A stretch of 64,000 nucleotides of DNA from Pseudomonas beijingensis (GTDB lineage Bacteria > Pseudomonadota > Gammaproteobacteria > Pseudomonadales > Pseudomonadaceae): positions 372,001 to 436,000 of the forward strand of contig NZ_CP117425.1 in NCBI RefSeq assembly GCF_030687295.1, in the 5' to 3' direction. Positions 38,662-48,264 of this stretch are shown here, in pieces. Within the stretch, counting starts at the first letter, position 1; each line of letters opens with the position of its first letter. The notes under the pieces were generated by a model. It ran no database searches. It was not told the DNA's origin and saw nothing but the letters and a program-made list of their open reading frames with translations. Position numbers and translations under genes: made by a program.

Positions 38662-39843
38662 ATGCAAAATTCAATCGGCGCACCTAAGCAGAGGCTCAGC
38701 CTCAGCGATCCACGAGTGCGTGCGTGGGTATTTCAGATCGTCACCATCGTGGCGGTTATTTCGTTGGGCTGGTTTCTGTTCGATAACACGCAGACCAACC
38801 TCGAGCACCGGGGCATCACTTCCGGTTTCAGCTTCCTGGAGCGCAGTGCCGGTTTTGGCATCGCTCAAACCCTGATCGACTACACCGAAGCGGACAGCTA
38901 TGCCCGCGTCTTTGTCATCGGGTTGCTCAACACACTGCTGGTGACGTTCATCGGCGTGATCCTGGCAACGATCCTCGGTTTCATCGTCGGCGTGGCCCGA
39001 CTGTCGAAAAACTGGATCATCGCCAAAGTAGCGACGGTGTATGTGGAAGTTTTCCGCAACATCCCGCCGCTGCTACAGATCCTGTTCTGGTATTTCGCGG
39101 TGTTCCTGACCATGCCGGGGCCGCGCAACAGCCATAACTTCGGCGACACCTTCTTTGTCAGCAGCCGCGGCCTCAACATGCCGGCGGCGCTGGTGGCGGA
39201 AGGGTTCTGGCCGTTCGTGGCCAGTGTCGTGCTGGCGATTGTCGCCATCGTGCTGATGACCCGCTGGGCCAACAAGCGCTTCGAAGCGACCGGCGAGCCG
39301 TTCCATAAGTTCTGGGTGGGCCTGGCGCTATTCCTGGTAATCCCAGCGTTGTGCACGCTGATCTTCGGTGCTCCCGTGCATTGGGAAATGCCGGAGCTCA
39401 AGGGTTTCAACTTCGTCGGTGGCTGGGTACTGATTCCGGAATTGCTGGCCTTGACCCTGGCGCTGACGGTGTATACCGCGGCGTTCATCGCCGAGATCGT
39501 GCGTTCGGGCATCAAGTCGGTCAGCCATGGCCAGACCGAGGCGGCTCACTCGCTGGGTCTGCGCAACGGTCCGACCCTGCGCAAGGTGATCATCCCGCAA
39601 GCCCTGCGCGTGATCATTCCGCCGTTGACCAGCCAATACCTGAACCTGGCGAAGAACTCCTCCCTGGCAGCCGGTATCGGTTACCCGGAAATGGTTTCGC
39701 TGTTTGCCGGCACGGTGTTGAACCAGACCGGCCAGGCCATCGAGGTGATCGCGATCACCATGAGTGTGTACCTGGCGATCAGTATCAGCATTTCCTTGCT
39801 GATGAACTGGTACAACAAGCGCATTGCGCTGATCGAGCGGTGA
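38662..39843 (+). CDS. aapQ: General L-amino acid ABC transporter, permease AapQ
   Basis: The 393-residue inner-membrane permease has several helices, the first at about residues 25-42. The HisM/GlnP-type permease signature is present near the C-terminus (EAAHSLGLRNGPTLRKVIIPQ, the EAA loop that meets the ATPase). A long periplasmic segment between residues 145 and 250 is typical of AapQ. It is 10 bases from aapM. Confidence 0.95.
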   Translation: MQNSIGAPKQRLSLSDPRVRAWVFQIVTIVAVISLGWFLFDNTQTNLEHRGITSGFSFLERSAGFGIAQTLIDYTEADSYARVFVIGLLNTLLVTFIGVILATILGFIVGVARLSKNWIIAKVATVYVEVFRNIPPLLQILFWYFAVFLTMPGPRNSHNFGDTFFVSSRGLNMPAALVAEGFWPFVASVVLAIVAIVLMTRWANKRFEATGEPFHKFWVGLALFLVIPALCTLIFGAPVHWEMPELKGFNFVGGWVLIPELLALTLALTVYTAAFIAEIVRSGIKSVSHGQTEAAHSLGLRNGPTLRKVIIPQALRVIIPPLTSQYLNLAKNSSLAAGIGYPEMVSLFAGTVLNQTGQAIEVIAITMSVYLAISISISLLMNWYNKRIALIER

Positions 39844-39853
39844 GGAAAAGCGC

Positions 39854-40951
39854 ATGACATCCCATACTTTCAAACCTGATATGCCGCCGCCGAGCAAAGT
39901 GTTCGGGCCGATGGCATGGATGCGCGCGAACATGTTCTCCAGCTGGCTCAATACGCTGCTGACGCTGTTCGCGTTCTACCTGATTTACCTCGTGGTCCCG
40001 CCGATCCTCAGTTGGGCTATCCTCGATGCCAATTGGGTCGGCACCACCCAGGCCGACTGCACCAAGGAAGGCGCCTGCTGGGTGTTCATCCAGCAGCGTT
40101 TCGGCCAGTTCATGTACGGCTATTACCCGACGGATCTGCGCTGGCGCGTAGATCTGACCGTGTGGCTGGCCGTGCTCGGTGTCGCGCCGCTGTTCATCTC
40201 GCGCTTCCCGCGCAAGGCGATCTACGGCCTGAGCTTCCTGGTGCTGTACCCGATCATTGCCTGGTGCCTGTTGCACGGTGGGGTGTTCGGTCTGGCCACG
40301 GTGGCAACCAGCCAATGGGGCGGCCTGATGCTGACCCTGGTGATCGCCACTGTCGGTATCGCCGGCGCGTTGCCACTGGGCATCGTCCTGGCCCTGGGCC
40401 GGCGCTCGAACATGCCGGCGATTCGCGTGGTCTGCGTGACCTTCATCGAGTTCTGGCGCGGTGTGCCGTTGATCACGGTGCTGTTCATGTCGTCGGTGAT
40501 GCTGCCGCTGTTCCTGCCCGAAGGCATGAATTTCGACAAGCTGCTGCGGGCATTGATCGGGGTGATCCTGTTCCAGTCGGCCTACGTGGCCGAAGTGGTG
40601 CGCGGCGGCCTGCAAGCCATTCCCAAGGGCCAGTACGAAGCGGCCGCGGCGATGGGCCTGGGGTACTGGCGCAGCATGGGCCTGGTGATTCTGCCGCAAG
40701 CCTTGAAGATGGTCATCCCGGGTATCGTCAACACCTTCATTGCGTTGTTCAAGGACACGAGCCTGGTGATCATCATTGGCTTGTTCGACCTGCTCAACAG
40801 TGTGAAACAAGCTGCCGCCGACCCGAAATGGCTGGGCATGGCCACTGAAGGCTATGTGTTCGCCGCCCTGGTGTTCTGGATTTTCTGTTTTGGTATGTCC
40901 CGCTATTCCATGCATTTGGAACGCAAGCTGGACACTGGCCACAAGCGTTAG
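39854..40951 (+). CDS. aapM: General L-amino acid ABC transporter, permease AapM
   Basis: The 365-residue permease pairs with AapQ. It has about eight hydrophobic helices and the EAA loop (QYEAAAAMGLGYWRSMGLVI). The periplasmic segment after the first helix includes TTQADCTKEGACWVF, characteristic of AapM. It is 11 bases before aapP. Confidence 0.95.
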   Translation: MTSHTFKPDMPPPSKVFGPMAWMRANMFSSWLNTLLTLFAFYLIYLVVPPILSWAILDANWVGTTQADCTKEGACWVFIQQRFGQFMYGYYPTDLRWRVDLTVWLAVLGVAPLFISRFPRKAIYGLSFLVLYPIIAWCLLHGGVFGLATVATSQWGGLMLTLVIATVGIAGALPLGIVLALGRRSNMPAIRVVCVTFIEFWRGVPLITVLFMSSVMLPLFLPEGMNFDKLLRALIGVILFQSAYVAEVVRGGLQAIPKGQYEAAAAMGLGYWRSMGLVILPQALKMVIPGIVNTFIALFKDTSLVIIIGLFDLLNSVKQAAADPKWLGMATEGYVFAALVFWIFCFGMSRYSMHLERKLDTGHKR

Positions 40952-40962
40952 GAGCGTAGTTT

Positions 40963-41727
40963 ATGAGTGAAGCGATCAAACAGCCTGTGAGCCCTGAAGG
41001 CATTATTCAGATGCAGGGCGTCAACAAGTGGTACGGCCAGTTCCACGTGTTGAAAGACATCAACCTGAACGTCAAGCAGGGCGAGCGTATCGTGCTGTGC
41101 GGCCCTTCGGGCTCCGGCAAGTCCACCACCATCCGCTGCCTCAACCGTCTGGAAGAGCACCAGCAGGGTCGCATCGTGGTCGACGGCGTGGAACTGACCA
41201 ACGACCTCAAGCAGATCGAAGCGATCCGCCGTGAAGTCGGCATGGTGTTCCAGCATTTCAACCTGTTCCCGCACCTGACCATCCTGCAGAACTGCACCCT
41301 GGCGCCGATGTGGGTACGCAAGATGCCCAAGCGCAAGGCCGAGGAAATCGCCATGCACTACCTGGAGCGCGTACGCATTCCAGAGCAGGCGCACAAATAC
41401 CCGGGCCAGCTCTCCGGCGGTCAGCAACAGCGTGTGGCCATCGCCCGTGCCCTGTGCATGAAACCGAAAATCATGCTGTTCGACGAGCCGACTTCGGCCC
41501 TCGACCCGGAAATGGTGAAAGAGGTACTGGACACCATGATCGGCCTGGCCGAAGACGGCATGACCATGCTCTGCGTGACCCACGAAATGGGCTTCGCCCG
41601 CACCGTGGCCAACCGCGTGATCTTCATGGACAAGGGGGAAATCGTCGAACAGGCCGCGCCGAACGACTTCTTCGACAACCCGCAGAACGACCGCACCAAG
41701 CTGTTCCTGAGCCAGATCCTGCATTGA
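40963..41727 (+). CDS. aapP: General L-amino acid ABC transporter, ATP-binding protein AapP
   Basis: The 254-residue ATPase drives the AapQM permease. Walker [11 protein letters not shown]-loop [11 protein letters not shown], signature [15 protein letters not shown] and Walker [15 protein letters not shown] are all present. A bidirectional terminator follows. Confidence 0.97.
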   Translation: MSEAIKQPVSPEGIIQMQGVNKWYGQFHVLKDINLNVKQGERIVLCGPSGSGKSTTIRCLNRLEEHQQGRIVVDGVELTNDLKQIEAIRREVGMVFQHFNLFPHLTILQNCTLAPMWVRKMPKRKAEEIAMHYLERVRIPEQAHKYPGQLSGGQQQRVAIARALCMKPKIMLFDEPTSALDPEMVKEVLDTMIGLAEDGMTMLCVTHEMGFARTVANRVIFMDKGEIVEQAAPNDFFDNPQNDRTKLFLSQILH

Positions 41728-41743
41728 TCCCTTAGGCAATGAA

Positions 41744-41774
41744 ATAAGCCCGGACTTGTCCGGGTTTATTTTTT
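41744..41774 (+). terminator. Terminator between aapP and mqsA
   Basis: AAGCCCGGAC and GTCCGGGTTT form the stem, followed by ATTTTTT. It separates convergent transcription units. Confidence 0.9.
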
Positions 41775-41788
41775 GCTGCTTCGGCTGC

Positions 41789-42271
41789 TCAGGAAGCCGT
41801 GAGGGTTTCGTGCTCCTTGTGCACCGTCGTCTTGAATCCTCTCAAGTCCGCGCCTTCAGCCAGGGCTTGCGCATCTGCAAGCAAATGCGGGTAGCGATCA
41901 AGCAGGCGCATCAGCAGCATCAACGCTTTTGGTGGCAATACCTCACCGCGCTCATAGCGGGAAAACGCGTTGTGCCCGCCACCTGACAACAGCGCCACCG
42001 CTTCTTTTTGGGATAGATGCAGTTTGCGACGGATGCGTTTCATTTCTTCGCCAATCATCTTCCTGGCGGCGATGACCAGTTCATCCCCTGCGTTCGTGTG
42101 ACGATCCGAACAACCGGGGTCGAGTTCGACCTCGCCGCACATTTGGCATTCCCAGCCAGACAAGTCATCGATCCGACGTTCCAGTCCCTTGACGCACAGG
42201 GTTTCTGCGCGGCCTTCGAAATGCGACATGCCCTGCGGAGCGCCACAGCTGAAGCACTGTTGAGCTTTCAT
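41789..42271 (-). CDS. mqsA: MqsA-family antitoxin
   Basis: MqsA neutralises the MqsR RNase and represses its own operon. The 160-residue product starts MKAQQCFSCGAPQG at ATG 42271 (AAGGAG 8 bases upstream). The N-terminal zinc domain has two CxxC pairs (CFSCG, CQMCG). The C-terminal HTH domain spans MKRIRRKLHLSQKEAVALLSG with NAFSRYERGEV. The C-terminus has about 25 extra residues compared with E. coli MqsA. The start overlaps the mqsR stop (ATGA), so the toxin gene is first, as in E. coli. Confidence 0.9.
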   Translation of the reverse strand: MKAQQCFSCGAPQGMSHFEGRAETLCVKGLERRIDDLSGWECQMCGEVELDPGCSDRHTNAGDELVIAARKMIGEEMKRIRRKLHLSQKEAVALLSGGGHNAFSRYERGEVLPPKALMLLMRLLDRYPHLLADAQALAEGADLRGFKTTVHKEHETLTAS

Positions 42272-42579
42272 GGGGTTTTCTCCTTGAATGAGATCACCGG
42301 TGGGCCTCCGCTTGGGCGGTAGGTCACCTTGATGTAAATTTCCAGACCCTGTGAGTGGGTGTGGTAGACGTCGTGCCAGACCCGATGGTCGTCGTAGGTC
42401 GTTACGGACTTGTAGAACTGCTGGCGCTGAAGTCCACACGCAACCTCCAACATGTCCGAAACTGTCAAGCCCAGCGTCCCGGCGGTTTTTGTCGCGGTGG
42501 TGGTGAATGCCTTTCCTCCCAGCCGCTTGATATCCGCCTTGATCACGCCCAGGTCGTAATGGGGTGTGCTCTTGTTCAT
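42268..42579 (-). CDS. mqsR: MqsR-family mRNA-interferase toxin
   Basis: MqsR cleaves mRNA at GCU/GCA sites when free of antitoxin. The 103-residue protein (MNKSTPHYDLGVIKADIKR) keeps the family core QFYKSVTTYDDHRVWHDVYH and ends YIKVTYRPSGGPPVISFKEK-like, including the catalytic Lys/Tyr/Arg-bearing strands. The start is ATG 42579, 13 bases downstream of a perfect palindrome; a frame extended from 42627 would run through that operator. Confidence 0.9.
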   Translation of the reverse strand: MNKSTPHYDLGVIKADIKRLGGKAFTTTATKTAGTLGLTVSDMLEVACGLQRQQFYKSVTTYDDHRVWHDVYHTHSQGLEIYIKVTYRPSGGPPVISFKEKTP

Positions 42580-42591
42580 AAGGTCCTGTTC

Positions 42592-42618
42592 CAAAATTAC
42601 CCTCAAAGGGTAATTTTG
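42592..42618. promoter_or_regulatory. mqsRA operator palindrome
   Basis: CAAAATTACCCT and AGGGTAATTTTG form a perfect 12-base inverted repeat with a three-base centre. E. coli MqsA binds AACCT-N3-AGGTT; here the core is ACCCT-N3-AGGGT. Confidence 0.8.
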
Positions 42619-42736
42619 ACCAATCAATAATTTAGTTTCTTTTCCCTCCCATTGACCCTAGGCGGTTGCCGTCCTACGCGAAGCTGACTAACATGTCAGA
42701 AAATTCATCCTATGATTGGATGAAAAGGCGAGTCCC

Positions 42737-43396
42737 ATGTCAGCTATTTCCCCATTAATAAAACGCTCCCTGGTCGATCAAGCTCTGGAGCAATTGCGCC
42801 AGCGCATCAGCGATGGTGTGTGGTCCGTCGGCCAGCGCCTGCCCACCGAGCCGGAGTTGGTGGCGGAGTTGGGGATCAGCCGCAACACGGTGCGCGAAGC
42901 GATGCGCGTGCTGGCCTTTTCCGGGCTGATCGAGATCCGCCAGGGCGACGGCAGCTACGTGCGGGCGGTGGTCGATCCGCTGGATACCCTCAAGGTGCTG
43001 TCGCGCTGTTCGCTGGAACAGGCCCGGGAAACCCGGCACATCCTGGAAGTCGAGGCCATTGGCCTGGCGTCGCTGCGGCGAACCGATGAGGATTTGCTTG
43101 CCTTGCGCCGGGCGCTGCAAGCCAGTAGCGAGCATTACCACGGCGACCTGGAGCACTACATCGCCTGCGACCTGGTGTTCCACCGCCTGCTGGTAGACGC
43201 CGCGCACAACCCTGCGCTGAGCGAGCTCTATCGCTACTTTTCCAGCGTCATCGGCGCACAATTGCGCCAGAGCCTCAGCATCATTCCCCGCCATCAACAT
43301 GTGTTCGACCTGCACGTCGAAATTCTCGAAGCCGTCGAACGCCAAGACCCGGAGCAGGCCAAGGCCCTCTGCCGGCAGTTGATCAATGAACCCTGA
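42737..43396 (+). CDS. GntR-family (FadR subgroup) regulator
   Basis: The 219-residue product has an N-terminal winged HTH (RLPTEPELVAELGISRNTVREAMRVL, with GEG-like GDGSYV) and a C-terminal all-helical FCD effector domain carrying metal-binding positions (HRLLVDAAHN, HVFDLHVEILEAV). I chose ATG 42737 (MSAISPLIKRS). It overlaps the next gene by 11 bases, so it probably controls that transporter. The ligand is unknown. Confidence 0.9.
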   Translation: MSAISPLIKRSLVDQALEQLRQRISDGVWSVGQRLPTEPELVAELGISRNTVREAMRVLAFSGLIEIRQGDGSYVRAVVDPLDTLKVLSRCSLEQARETRHILEVEAIGLASLRRTDEDLLALRRALQASSEHYHGDLEHYIACDLVFHRLLVDAAHNPALSELYRYFSSVIGAQLRQSLSIIPRHQHVFDLHVEILEAVERQDPEQAKALCRQLINEP

Positions 43397-44714
43397 ATCC
43401 GAGCTTTCCATGTCCCGCGATCTGCTTGACCCTGCTACCTCGACGGCGTCCAAACGCGCCGCCGAACTCGAAGAACTGTTGATCGACGCCGAGGCCGACG
43501 ATGAACAGGCCCAGCAGCGCCATCCCCTGGTGCGCCGGCCTTGGTTGTTGCTGCTCGGGCTGATCCTGGTGGCGTTGAACCTGCGTCCGGCGTTGTCGAG
43601 CATGGCGCCGTTGCTCAGCGAAGTGTCAAAAAGCCTTGGCCTGTCGGCTGCCCAGGCCGGTTTGCTGACCACGTTGCCTGTGCTTTGCCTGGGCCTGTTC
43701 GCACCGCTGGCGCCGGTGCTGGCGCGGCGCTTCGGGGCCGAGCGCGTGGTGCTGGGGATCTTGCTGACACTGGCGGGGGGGATTGTCCTGCGCAGTGCGT
43801 TCGGTCAGGTCGGGCTGTTCGCCGGCAGTATCCTGGCCGGTGCGAGCATCGGCGTGATCGGCGTGCTGCTGCCGGGCATCGTCAAGCGCGACTTCGCCAA
43901 ACAGGCCGGCGCCATGACCGGTGTCTACACCATGGCGCTGTGCCTGGGCGCGGCGATGGCGGCCGGGGCAACGGTGCCGTTGAGCGAGCACCTTGGCCAC
44001 AATTGGGCCTTGGGCCTGGGGTTCTGGGTGGTTCCGGCGCTGCTGGCTGCAGTGTTCTGGTTGCCACAAGTGGGCGAGAAGCACGGTGCCCATCAGGTGG
44101 CGTACCGGGTCCGCGGCTTGCTGCGTGATCCCCTGGCCTGGCAAGTGACCTTGTACATGGGGTTGCAATCGTCCCTGGCCTACATCGTGTTCGGTTGGCT
44201 GCCCTCGATCCTGATTGGGCGTGGCCTGACCCCGACCCAGGCCGGGCTCGTGCTGTCCGGCTCGGTCATCGTGCAGTTGATCAGCTCCCTCGCCGCGCCC
44301 TGGCTGGCAACGCGTGGCAAGGACCAGCGCCTGGCTATCGTGATCGTCATGGTCATGACCCTGGGCGGGTTGTTCGGTTGCCTCTACGCACCCATCGACG
44401 GCTTGTGGGGCTGGGCGATCCTGCTGGGCTTGGGGCAGGGCGCGACCTTCAGCCTGGCGCTCACGCTGATCGTGTTGCGTTCGCGGGATGCCCATGTGGC
44501 CGCCAACCTGTCCAGCATGGCCCAGGGTTTTGGTTATACGCTGGCGTCGCTGGGGCCCTTCGCGGTGGGCGTGGTCCACGACTTGACCGGCGGCTGGAAT
44601 GCCCTGGGCTGGATCTTCGGCCTGATTGGCCTGGGAGCGATCATCGCAGGCATCGGCGCAGGCCGGGCGTTATATGTCGGAGTCAGCAGCGAAAGAGTCA
44701 CTGACCGTAGTTGA
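43386..44714 (+). CDS. CynX/NimT-family MFS transporter
   Basis: The 442-residue protein has a 50-residue hydrophilic N-terminus and 12 predicted helices. The motif LNLRPALSSMAPLLSEV is the CynX/NimT signature; this family moves cyanate, nitroimidazoles or other small compounds. The start overlaps the regulator stop; a second ATG at 43410 (MSRDLLDP) is possible. Substrate unknown. Confidence 0.9.
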   Translation: MNPESELSMSRDLLDPATSTASKRAAELEELLIDAEADDEQAQQRHPLVRRPWLLLLGLILVALNLRPALSSMAPLLSEVSKSLGLSAAQAGLLTTLPVLCLGLFAPLAPVLARRFGAERVVLGILLTLAGGIVLRSAFGQVGLFAGSILAGASIGVIGVLLPGIVKRDFAKQAGAMTGVYTMALCLGAAMAAGATVPLSEHLGHNWALGLGFWVVPALLAAVFWLPQVGEKHGAHQVAYRVRGLLRDPLAWQVTLYMGLQSSLAYIVFGWLPSILIGRGLTPTQAGLVLSGSVIVQLISSLAAPWLATRGKDQRLAIVIVMVMTLGGLFGCLYAPIDGLWGWAILLGLGQGATFSLALTLIVLRSRDAHVAANLSSMAQGFGYTLASLGPFAVGVVHDLTGGWNALGWIFGLIGLGAIIAGIGAGRALYVGVSSERVTDRS

Positions 44715-44801
44715 TATCATTTTCATGGCGAATGACGATAGTCTTCCCGGCGGCGGCAGATTATCGTGCAGGCCTACTGAAACGTTTTTCGGAGCCGGTC
44801 C

Positions 44802-45272
44802 ATGAGTGATGCCCACAACGCCTTGATCACCCGTTTTTATCAGGCTTTCCAGCGCCTGGACGCCGAGGCCATGAGCGCCTGCTACACCGACGACGTGGTG
44901 TTCAGCGATCCGGCGTTTGGCGAGTTGCGCGGGCGCGATGCCGGCGACATGTGGCGCATGTTGACGACCCGGGCCAAGGACTTTTCCCTGACCTTCGATA
45001 ACGTGCGCAGCGACGAGCGTACCGGCGAGGCGCATTGGGTAGCGACCTACCTGTTCAGCCAGACCGGCAACATCGTGATCAACGACATCCAGGCGCGCTT
45101 CGTTTTTCGCGATGGCAAGATCTGCGAGCACCGTGACAGCTTTGATCTGTGGCGCTGGTCCCGCCAGGCGTTGGGCACCAAGGGCCTGCTGTTGGGGTGG
45201 ACGCCTCTGGTGCACAACGCCGTCAGGGCCCAGGCGCTCAAGGGACTGCGGGCGTTCCAGGCCAGTCGCTGA
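44802..45272 (+). CDS. NTF2/SnoaL-like protein
   Basis: The 156-residue protein shows the cone-shaped NTF2-like pattern: [33 protein letters not shown], then [11 protein letters not shown] and a strand-rich half ending [18 protein letters not shown]. Members are small-molecule isomerases, cyclases or binding proteins. It stands 87 bases after the MFS gene and 40 before the GIY-YIG gene on the same strand. The function is unknown. Confidence 0.85.
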   Translation: MSDAHNALITRFYQAFQRLDAEAMSACYTDDVVFSDPAFGELRGRDAGDMWRMLTTRAKDFSLTFDNVRSDERTGEAHWVATYLFSQTGNIVINDIQARFVFRDGKICEHRDSFDLWRWSRQALGTKGLLLGWTPLVHNAVRAQALKGLRAFQASR

Positions 45273-45312
45273 TAAGATCGCGGCTTGTCTTTGTCCACCT
45301 GTTGAACCTCTT

Positions 45313-45636
45313 GTGACGACCGCCGACCTCTCTCCCGATCTGCCTGTACAAGGTCCCGCCGAAGCGGACAAAACCTGGTTCGTCTACCTGGTGCGGGCTG
45401 CCAATGGCTCGCTGTACTGCGGCATCAGTGATGACCCGGTACGGCGCTTCGTCAAGCACCAAAGCGGCAAGGGCGCGCGCTTCTTCCTGTCCAGCCCGGC
45501 CGTGGCCCTGGTGTATACCGAGGCTTGTCGCGACAAAGGCGAGGCCCTGCGTCAGGAGCGGCTGATCAAAAAGCTCAAGAAAAGCGCCAAGGAATGCCTG
45601 GTGGCCAGTGGGCTGTCGCTTCATCAGCCTGGCTGA
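45313..45636 (+). CDS. GIY-YIG nuclease-superfamily protein (UPF0213/YhbQ type)
   Basis: The 107-residue product has the nuclease motif as [18 protein letters not shown], the following Arg (PVRRFVKHQ) and a C-terminal [16 protein letters not shown], typical of stand-alone YhbQ proteins. The GTG at 45313 is the first plausible start, since upstream codons in frame lie within the previous gene, and there is no clear ribosome-binding site. A role in DNA damage repair is suggested for the family only. Confidence 0.85.
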   Translation: MTTADLSPDLPVQGPAEADKTWFVYLVRAANGSLYCGISDDPVRRFVKHQSGKGARFFLSSPAVALVYTEACRDKGEALRQERLIKKLKKSAKECLVASGLSLHQPG

Positions 45637-45715
45637 TAGGCCTTTATCAGGCCTGTAGGCTGGCCCGGTCAGGCGCGCTAAGCTGCAAGGCTTCATTCCT
45701 GCAGTGGCGAATCTC

Positions 45716-46651
45716 ATGTCAGAGCTGATTCTTCATCATTACCCAACGTCTCCTTTCGCGGAAAAAGCCCGGCTGTTACTGGGCTTCAAGGGCCTGTCCT
45801 GGCGTTCGGTGAACATACCGCCAATGATGCCCAAGCCTGACCTGACGGCACTGACGGGCGGCTATCGCAAGACCCCGGTATTGCAGATTGGCGCGGACAT
45901 CTATTGCGATACGTCGTTGATGGCCCGCCGGCTGGAGCAGGAAAAAGCCTCGCCGGCACTGTTCCCCGAAGGCCGGGAAATGCTGGCCGCGTCCTTTGCC
46001 GCCTGGGCCGATTCGGTGGTGTTCCAGCATGCCGTGAGCCTGGTGTTCCAGCCGGAGTCGGTGGCGGTGCGGTTCGCCAAGCTATCGCCTGAAGCCATCA
46101 AGGCGTTCGTCAGCGACCGCGCCGGGTTGTTCAGTGGCGGCACGACTACGCGTTTGGCCGCAGAGCAGGCCAAGCACCAGTGGCCGACGATCATGGCGCG
46201 TCTCGAGCAACAGCTGCAGCGCGAGGAGGGCGATTTCCTGTTGGGTGATCCATCGATTGCCGACTTCGCCATGGCCCATCCGCTTTGGTTCCTCAAGGCC
46301 ACGCCGGTGACTTCGCCGCTGGTGGACACGTATCCGGCGGTATCGGCATGGCTGGCGCGGGTGCTGGGCTTTGGCCATGGTGCATCGAGCCAGATGAGTT
46401 CCGAAGAGGCCTTGGAGGTTGCCCGCAACGCGACACTGGCAGCGCTGCCGAATGAGGCATTCGATGAACCGAATGGGTTCACGGCAGGGCAGTCGGTGAC
46501 CATCGCCGCGACGGACTATGGCGTTGATCCGGTGGCTGGGGAGTTGGTGTTTGCGGGTAGCGAGGAGTTGATTCTGCGTCGTGAAGACGAACGTGGCGGG
46601 GTGGTGCATGTGCACTTTCCGCGGTTTGGCTTCCGGATCGAGGCCCGATGA
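45716..46651 (+). CDS. Glutathione S-transferase family protein with C-terminal extension
   Basis: The 311-residue protein begins MSELILHHYPTSPFAEKARL, a thioredoxin-fold GST N-domain (Ser-Pro-Phe near the active site), followed by an all-helical C-domain (about 85-220, GDPSIADFAMAHPLWFL). Classic GSTs end near residue 220; here about 70 further residues form a strand-rich tail (TIAATDYGVDPVAGELVFAG). The role of that tail is unknown. A REPIN follows. Confidence 0.87.
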   Translation: MSELILHHYPTSPFAEKARLLLGFKGLSWRSVNIPPMMPKPDLTALTGGYRKTPVLQIGADIYCDTSLMARRLEQEKASPALFPEGREMLAASFAAWADSVVFQHAVSLVFQPESVAVRFAKLSPEAIKAFVSDRAGLFSGGTTTRLAAEQAKHQWPTIMARLEQQLQREEGDFLLGDPSIADFAMAHPLWFLKATPVTSPLVDTYPAVSAWLARVLGFGHGASSQMSSEEALEVARNATLAALPNEAFDEPNGFTAGQSVTIAATDYGVDPVAGELVFAGSEELILRREDERGGVVHVHFPRFGFRIEAR

Positions 46652-46666
46652 ACAACGGATGATCCT

Positions 46667-46754
46667 GGGGGAGCAAGCTTGCTCGCGATGGCGCCAGATC
46701 AGTCGATATTGATGTTGAATGTTAGTCCGCTATCGCGAGCAAGCTCGCTCCCAC
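46667..46754. repeat. REPIN
   Basis: A complete inverted REP pair; the left arm starts GGGGGAGCAAGCTTGCTCGC, slightly diverged. Confidence 0.9.
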
Positions 46755-46799
46755 AGGAGGGTATGTCGTTCAGCGGATCTGCGTTTGCCGCCAATTACT

Positions 46800-46824
46800 G
46801 TGGGAGCGAGCTTGCTCGCGATGA
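46800..46824. repeat. Single REP
   Basis: One GTGGGAGCGAGCTTGCTCGC unit without a partner, just before the convergent yejK stop. Confidence 0.9.
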
Positions 46825-46863
46825 GGCGCCCTCGAACCTATATCTTCAGCACCCCGCCGAGCA

Positions 46864-47868
46864 TCAGTTGCGGCGCTTGAGCTGATCAGTCAGCGACGTC
46901 GGCAAGCCCTTGATGATCAACGTACCGGCTTCCTCGTCGTACTCGATCTTGGAGCCCAGCAAGTGCGCTTCGAAGCTGATGGACAAGCCTTCGGCGCGGC
47001 CGGTGAAGCGACGGAATTGGTTGAGGGTACGTTTATCCGCCGGGATTTCCGGGGACAACCCGTAGTCCTTGTTGCGGATGTGGTCGTAGAAGGCTTTCGG
47101 GCGATCTTCGTCGATCAGCTCGGACAGTTCTTCCAGGCCCATGGGCTCGCCGAGCTTGGCCTGGCTACTGGCGTAGTCCACCAGGGTCTTGGTCTTTTCC
47201 CGGGCATCGTCTTCCGGCAGGTCTTCGCTTTCGACGAAGTCACTGAAGGCCTTGAGCAGGGTGCGGGTCTCACCGGGGCCGTCGACGCCTTCCTGGCAGC
47301 CGATGAAGTCGCGGAAGTACTCCGAGACCTTCTTGCCGTTCTTGCCCTTGATGAACGAGATGTACTGCCTGGACTGCTTGTTGTTCTGCCATTCCGACAC
47401 GTTGATCCGAGCCGCCAGGTGCAATTGGCCCAGGTCCAGGTGGCGGGACGGTGTCACGTCCAGTTCATCGGTCACCGCCACGCCTTCGCTGTGGTGCAGC
47501 AGGGCGATGGCCAGGTAGTCGGTCATGCCCTGCTGGTAATGCGCGAACAACACGTGGCCGCCCACCGACAGGTTGGACTCTTCCATCAGCTTTTGCAGGT
47601 GTTCCACCGCCACGCGACTGAACGCGGTGAAATCCTTGCCGCCGTCCAGGTACTCCTTCAGCCAGCCGCTGAACGGATGCGCCCCGGACTCGGCATGGAA
47701 AAAGCCCCAGGCCTTGCCTTGCTTGGCGTTATAGCTTTCGTTGAGGTCGGCGAGCATGTTCTCGATGGCCGTGGACTCTGCCAGTTCGGAGTCGCGGGCA
47801 TGGAGCACAGCAGGGGTGCCGTCGGGTTTTTTGTCGATCAGGTGGACGATGCAATGACGGATCGGCAT
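46864..47868 (-). CDS. yejK: Nucleoid-associated protein YejK/NdpA
   Basis: The 334-residue protein belongs to the 37-kDa nucleoid-associated family. It begins [20 protein letters not shown] and shows [19 protein letters not shown] and [23 protein letters not shown] 47868 starts the conserved part; a frame from 47991 adds 41 residues that look non-coding. It is divergent from an HU-type gene, so two nucleoid proteins share one promoter region. Confidence 0.93.
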   Translation of the reverse strand: MPIRHCIVHLIDKKPDGTPAVLHARDSELAESTAIENMLADLNESYNAKQGKAWGFFHAESGAHPFSGWLKEYLDGGKDFTAFSRVAVEHLQKLMEESNLSVGGHVLFAHYQQGMTDYLAIALLHHSEGVAVTDELDVTPSRHLDLGQLHLAARINVSEWQNNKQSRQYISFIKGKNGKKVSEYFRDFIGCQEGVDGPGETRTLLKAFSDFVESEDLPEDDAREKTKTLVDYASSQAKLGEPMGLEELSELIDEDRPKAFYDHIRNKDYGLSPEIPADKRTLNQFRRFTGRAEGLSISFEAHLLGSKIEYDEEAGTLIIKGLPTSLTDQLKRRN

Positions 47869-48264
47869 GGGTTTCTCGGCTGATGAAAGAGAGGAGGGCG
47901 CGCTCCCCGAAAAAGGGCCCAGTGTACCGCAATCACTGGTTTTGGAACCCCGCAAAGGCCCTTTCAGACCCGTCCGACCGCCTATATGCATTTTTTTAAC
48001 GTTTTAGCGCAAGAAAGCTGACCAAATGGGTAGCTAGAGGCGGATATTTCAGAGGCGTTGTGCTAGTTTTGCCCGGTCTTACGCGAAGTCACTGCGTTAA
48101 GCGTGCATTCAGCATCTGTCAGGTCGAACCAAACCCGGTTTTCGGCATCTATTACCCCGATCCGTCGTGGTGATTGCCGAGGGTGTCTGATCCACAGGGA
48201 TCGGGCTCGATGGCTGACACTGCACTCTGCAATCCATATGAATTTGATAGGGAAGGAACACTAC
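47869..48264. promoter_or_regulatory. Divergent region yejK / HU gene
   Basis: A 396-base gap without a supported gene. It is AT-rich around 47990-48080. A good ribosome-binding site (GGAAGGA) precedes the HU ATG. No clear promoter boxes or operators were picked out by eye. Confidence 0.5.
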
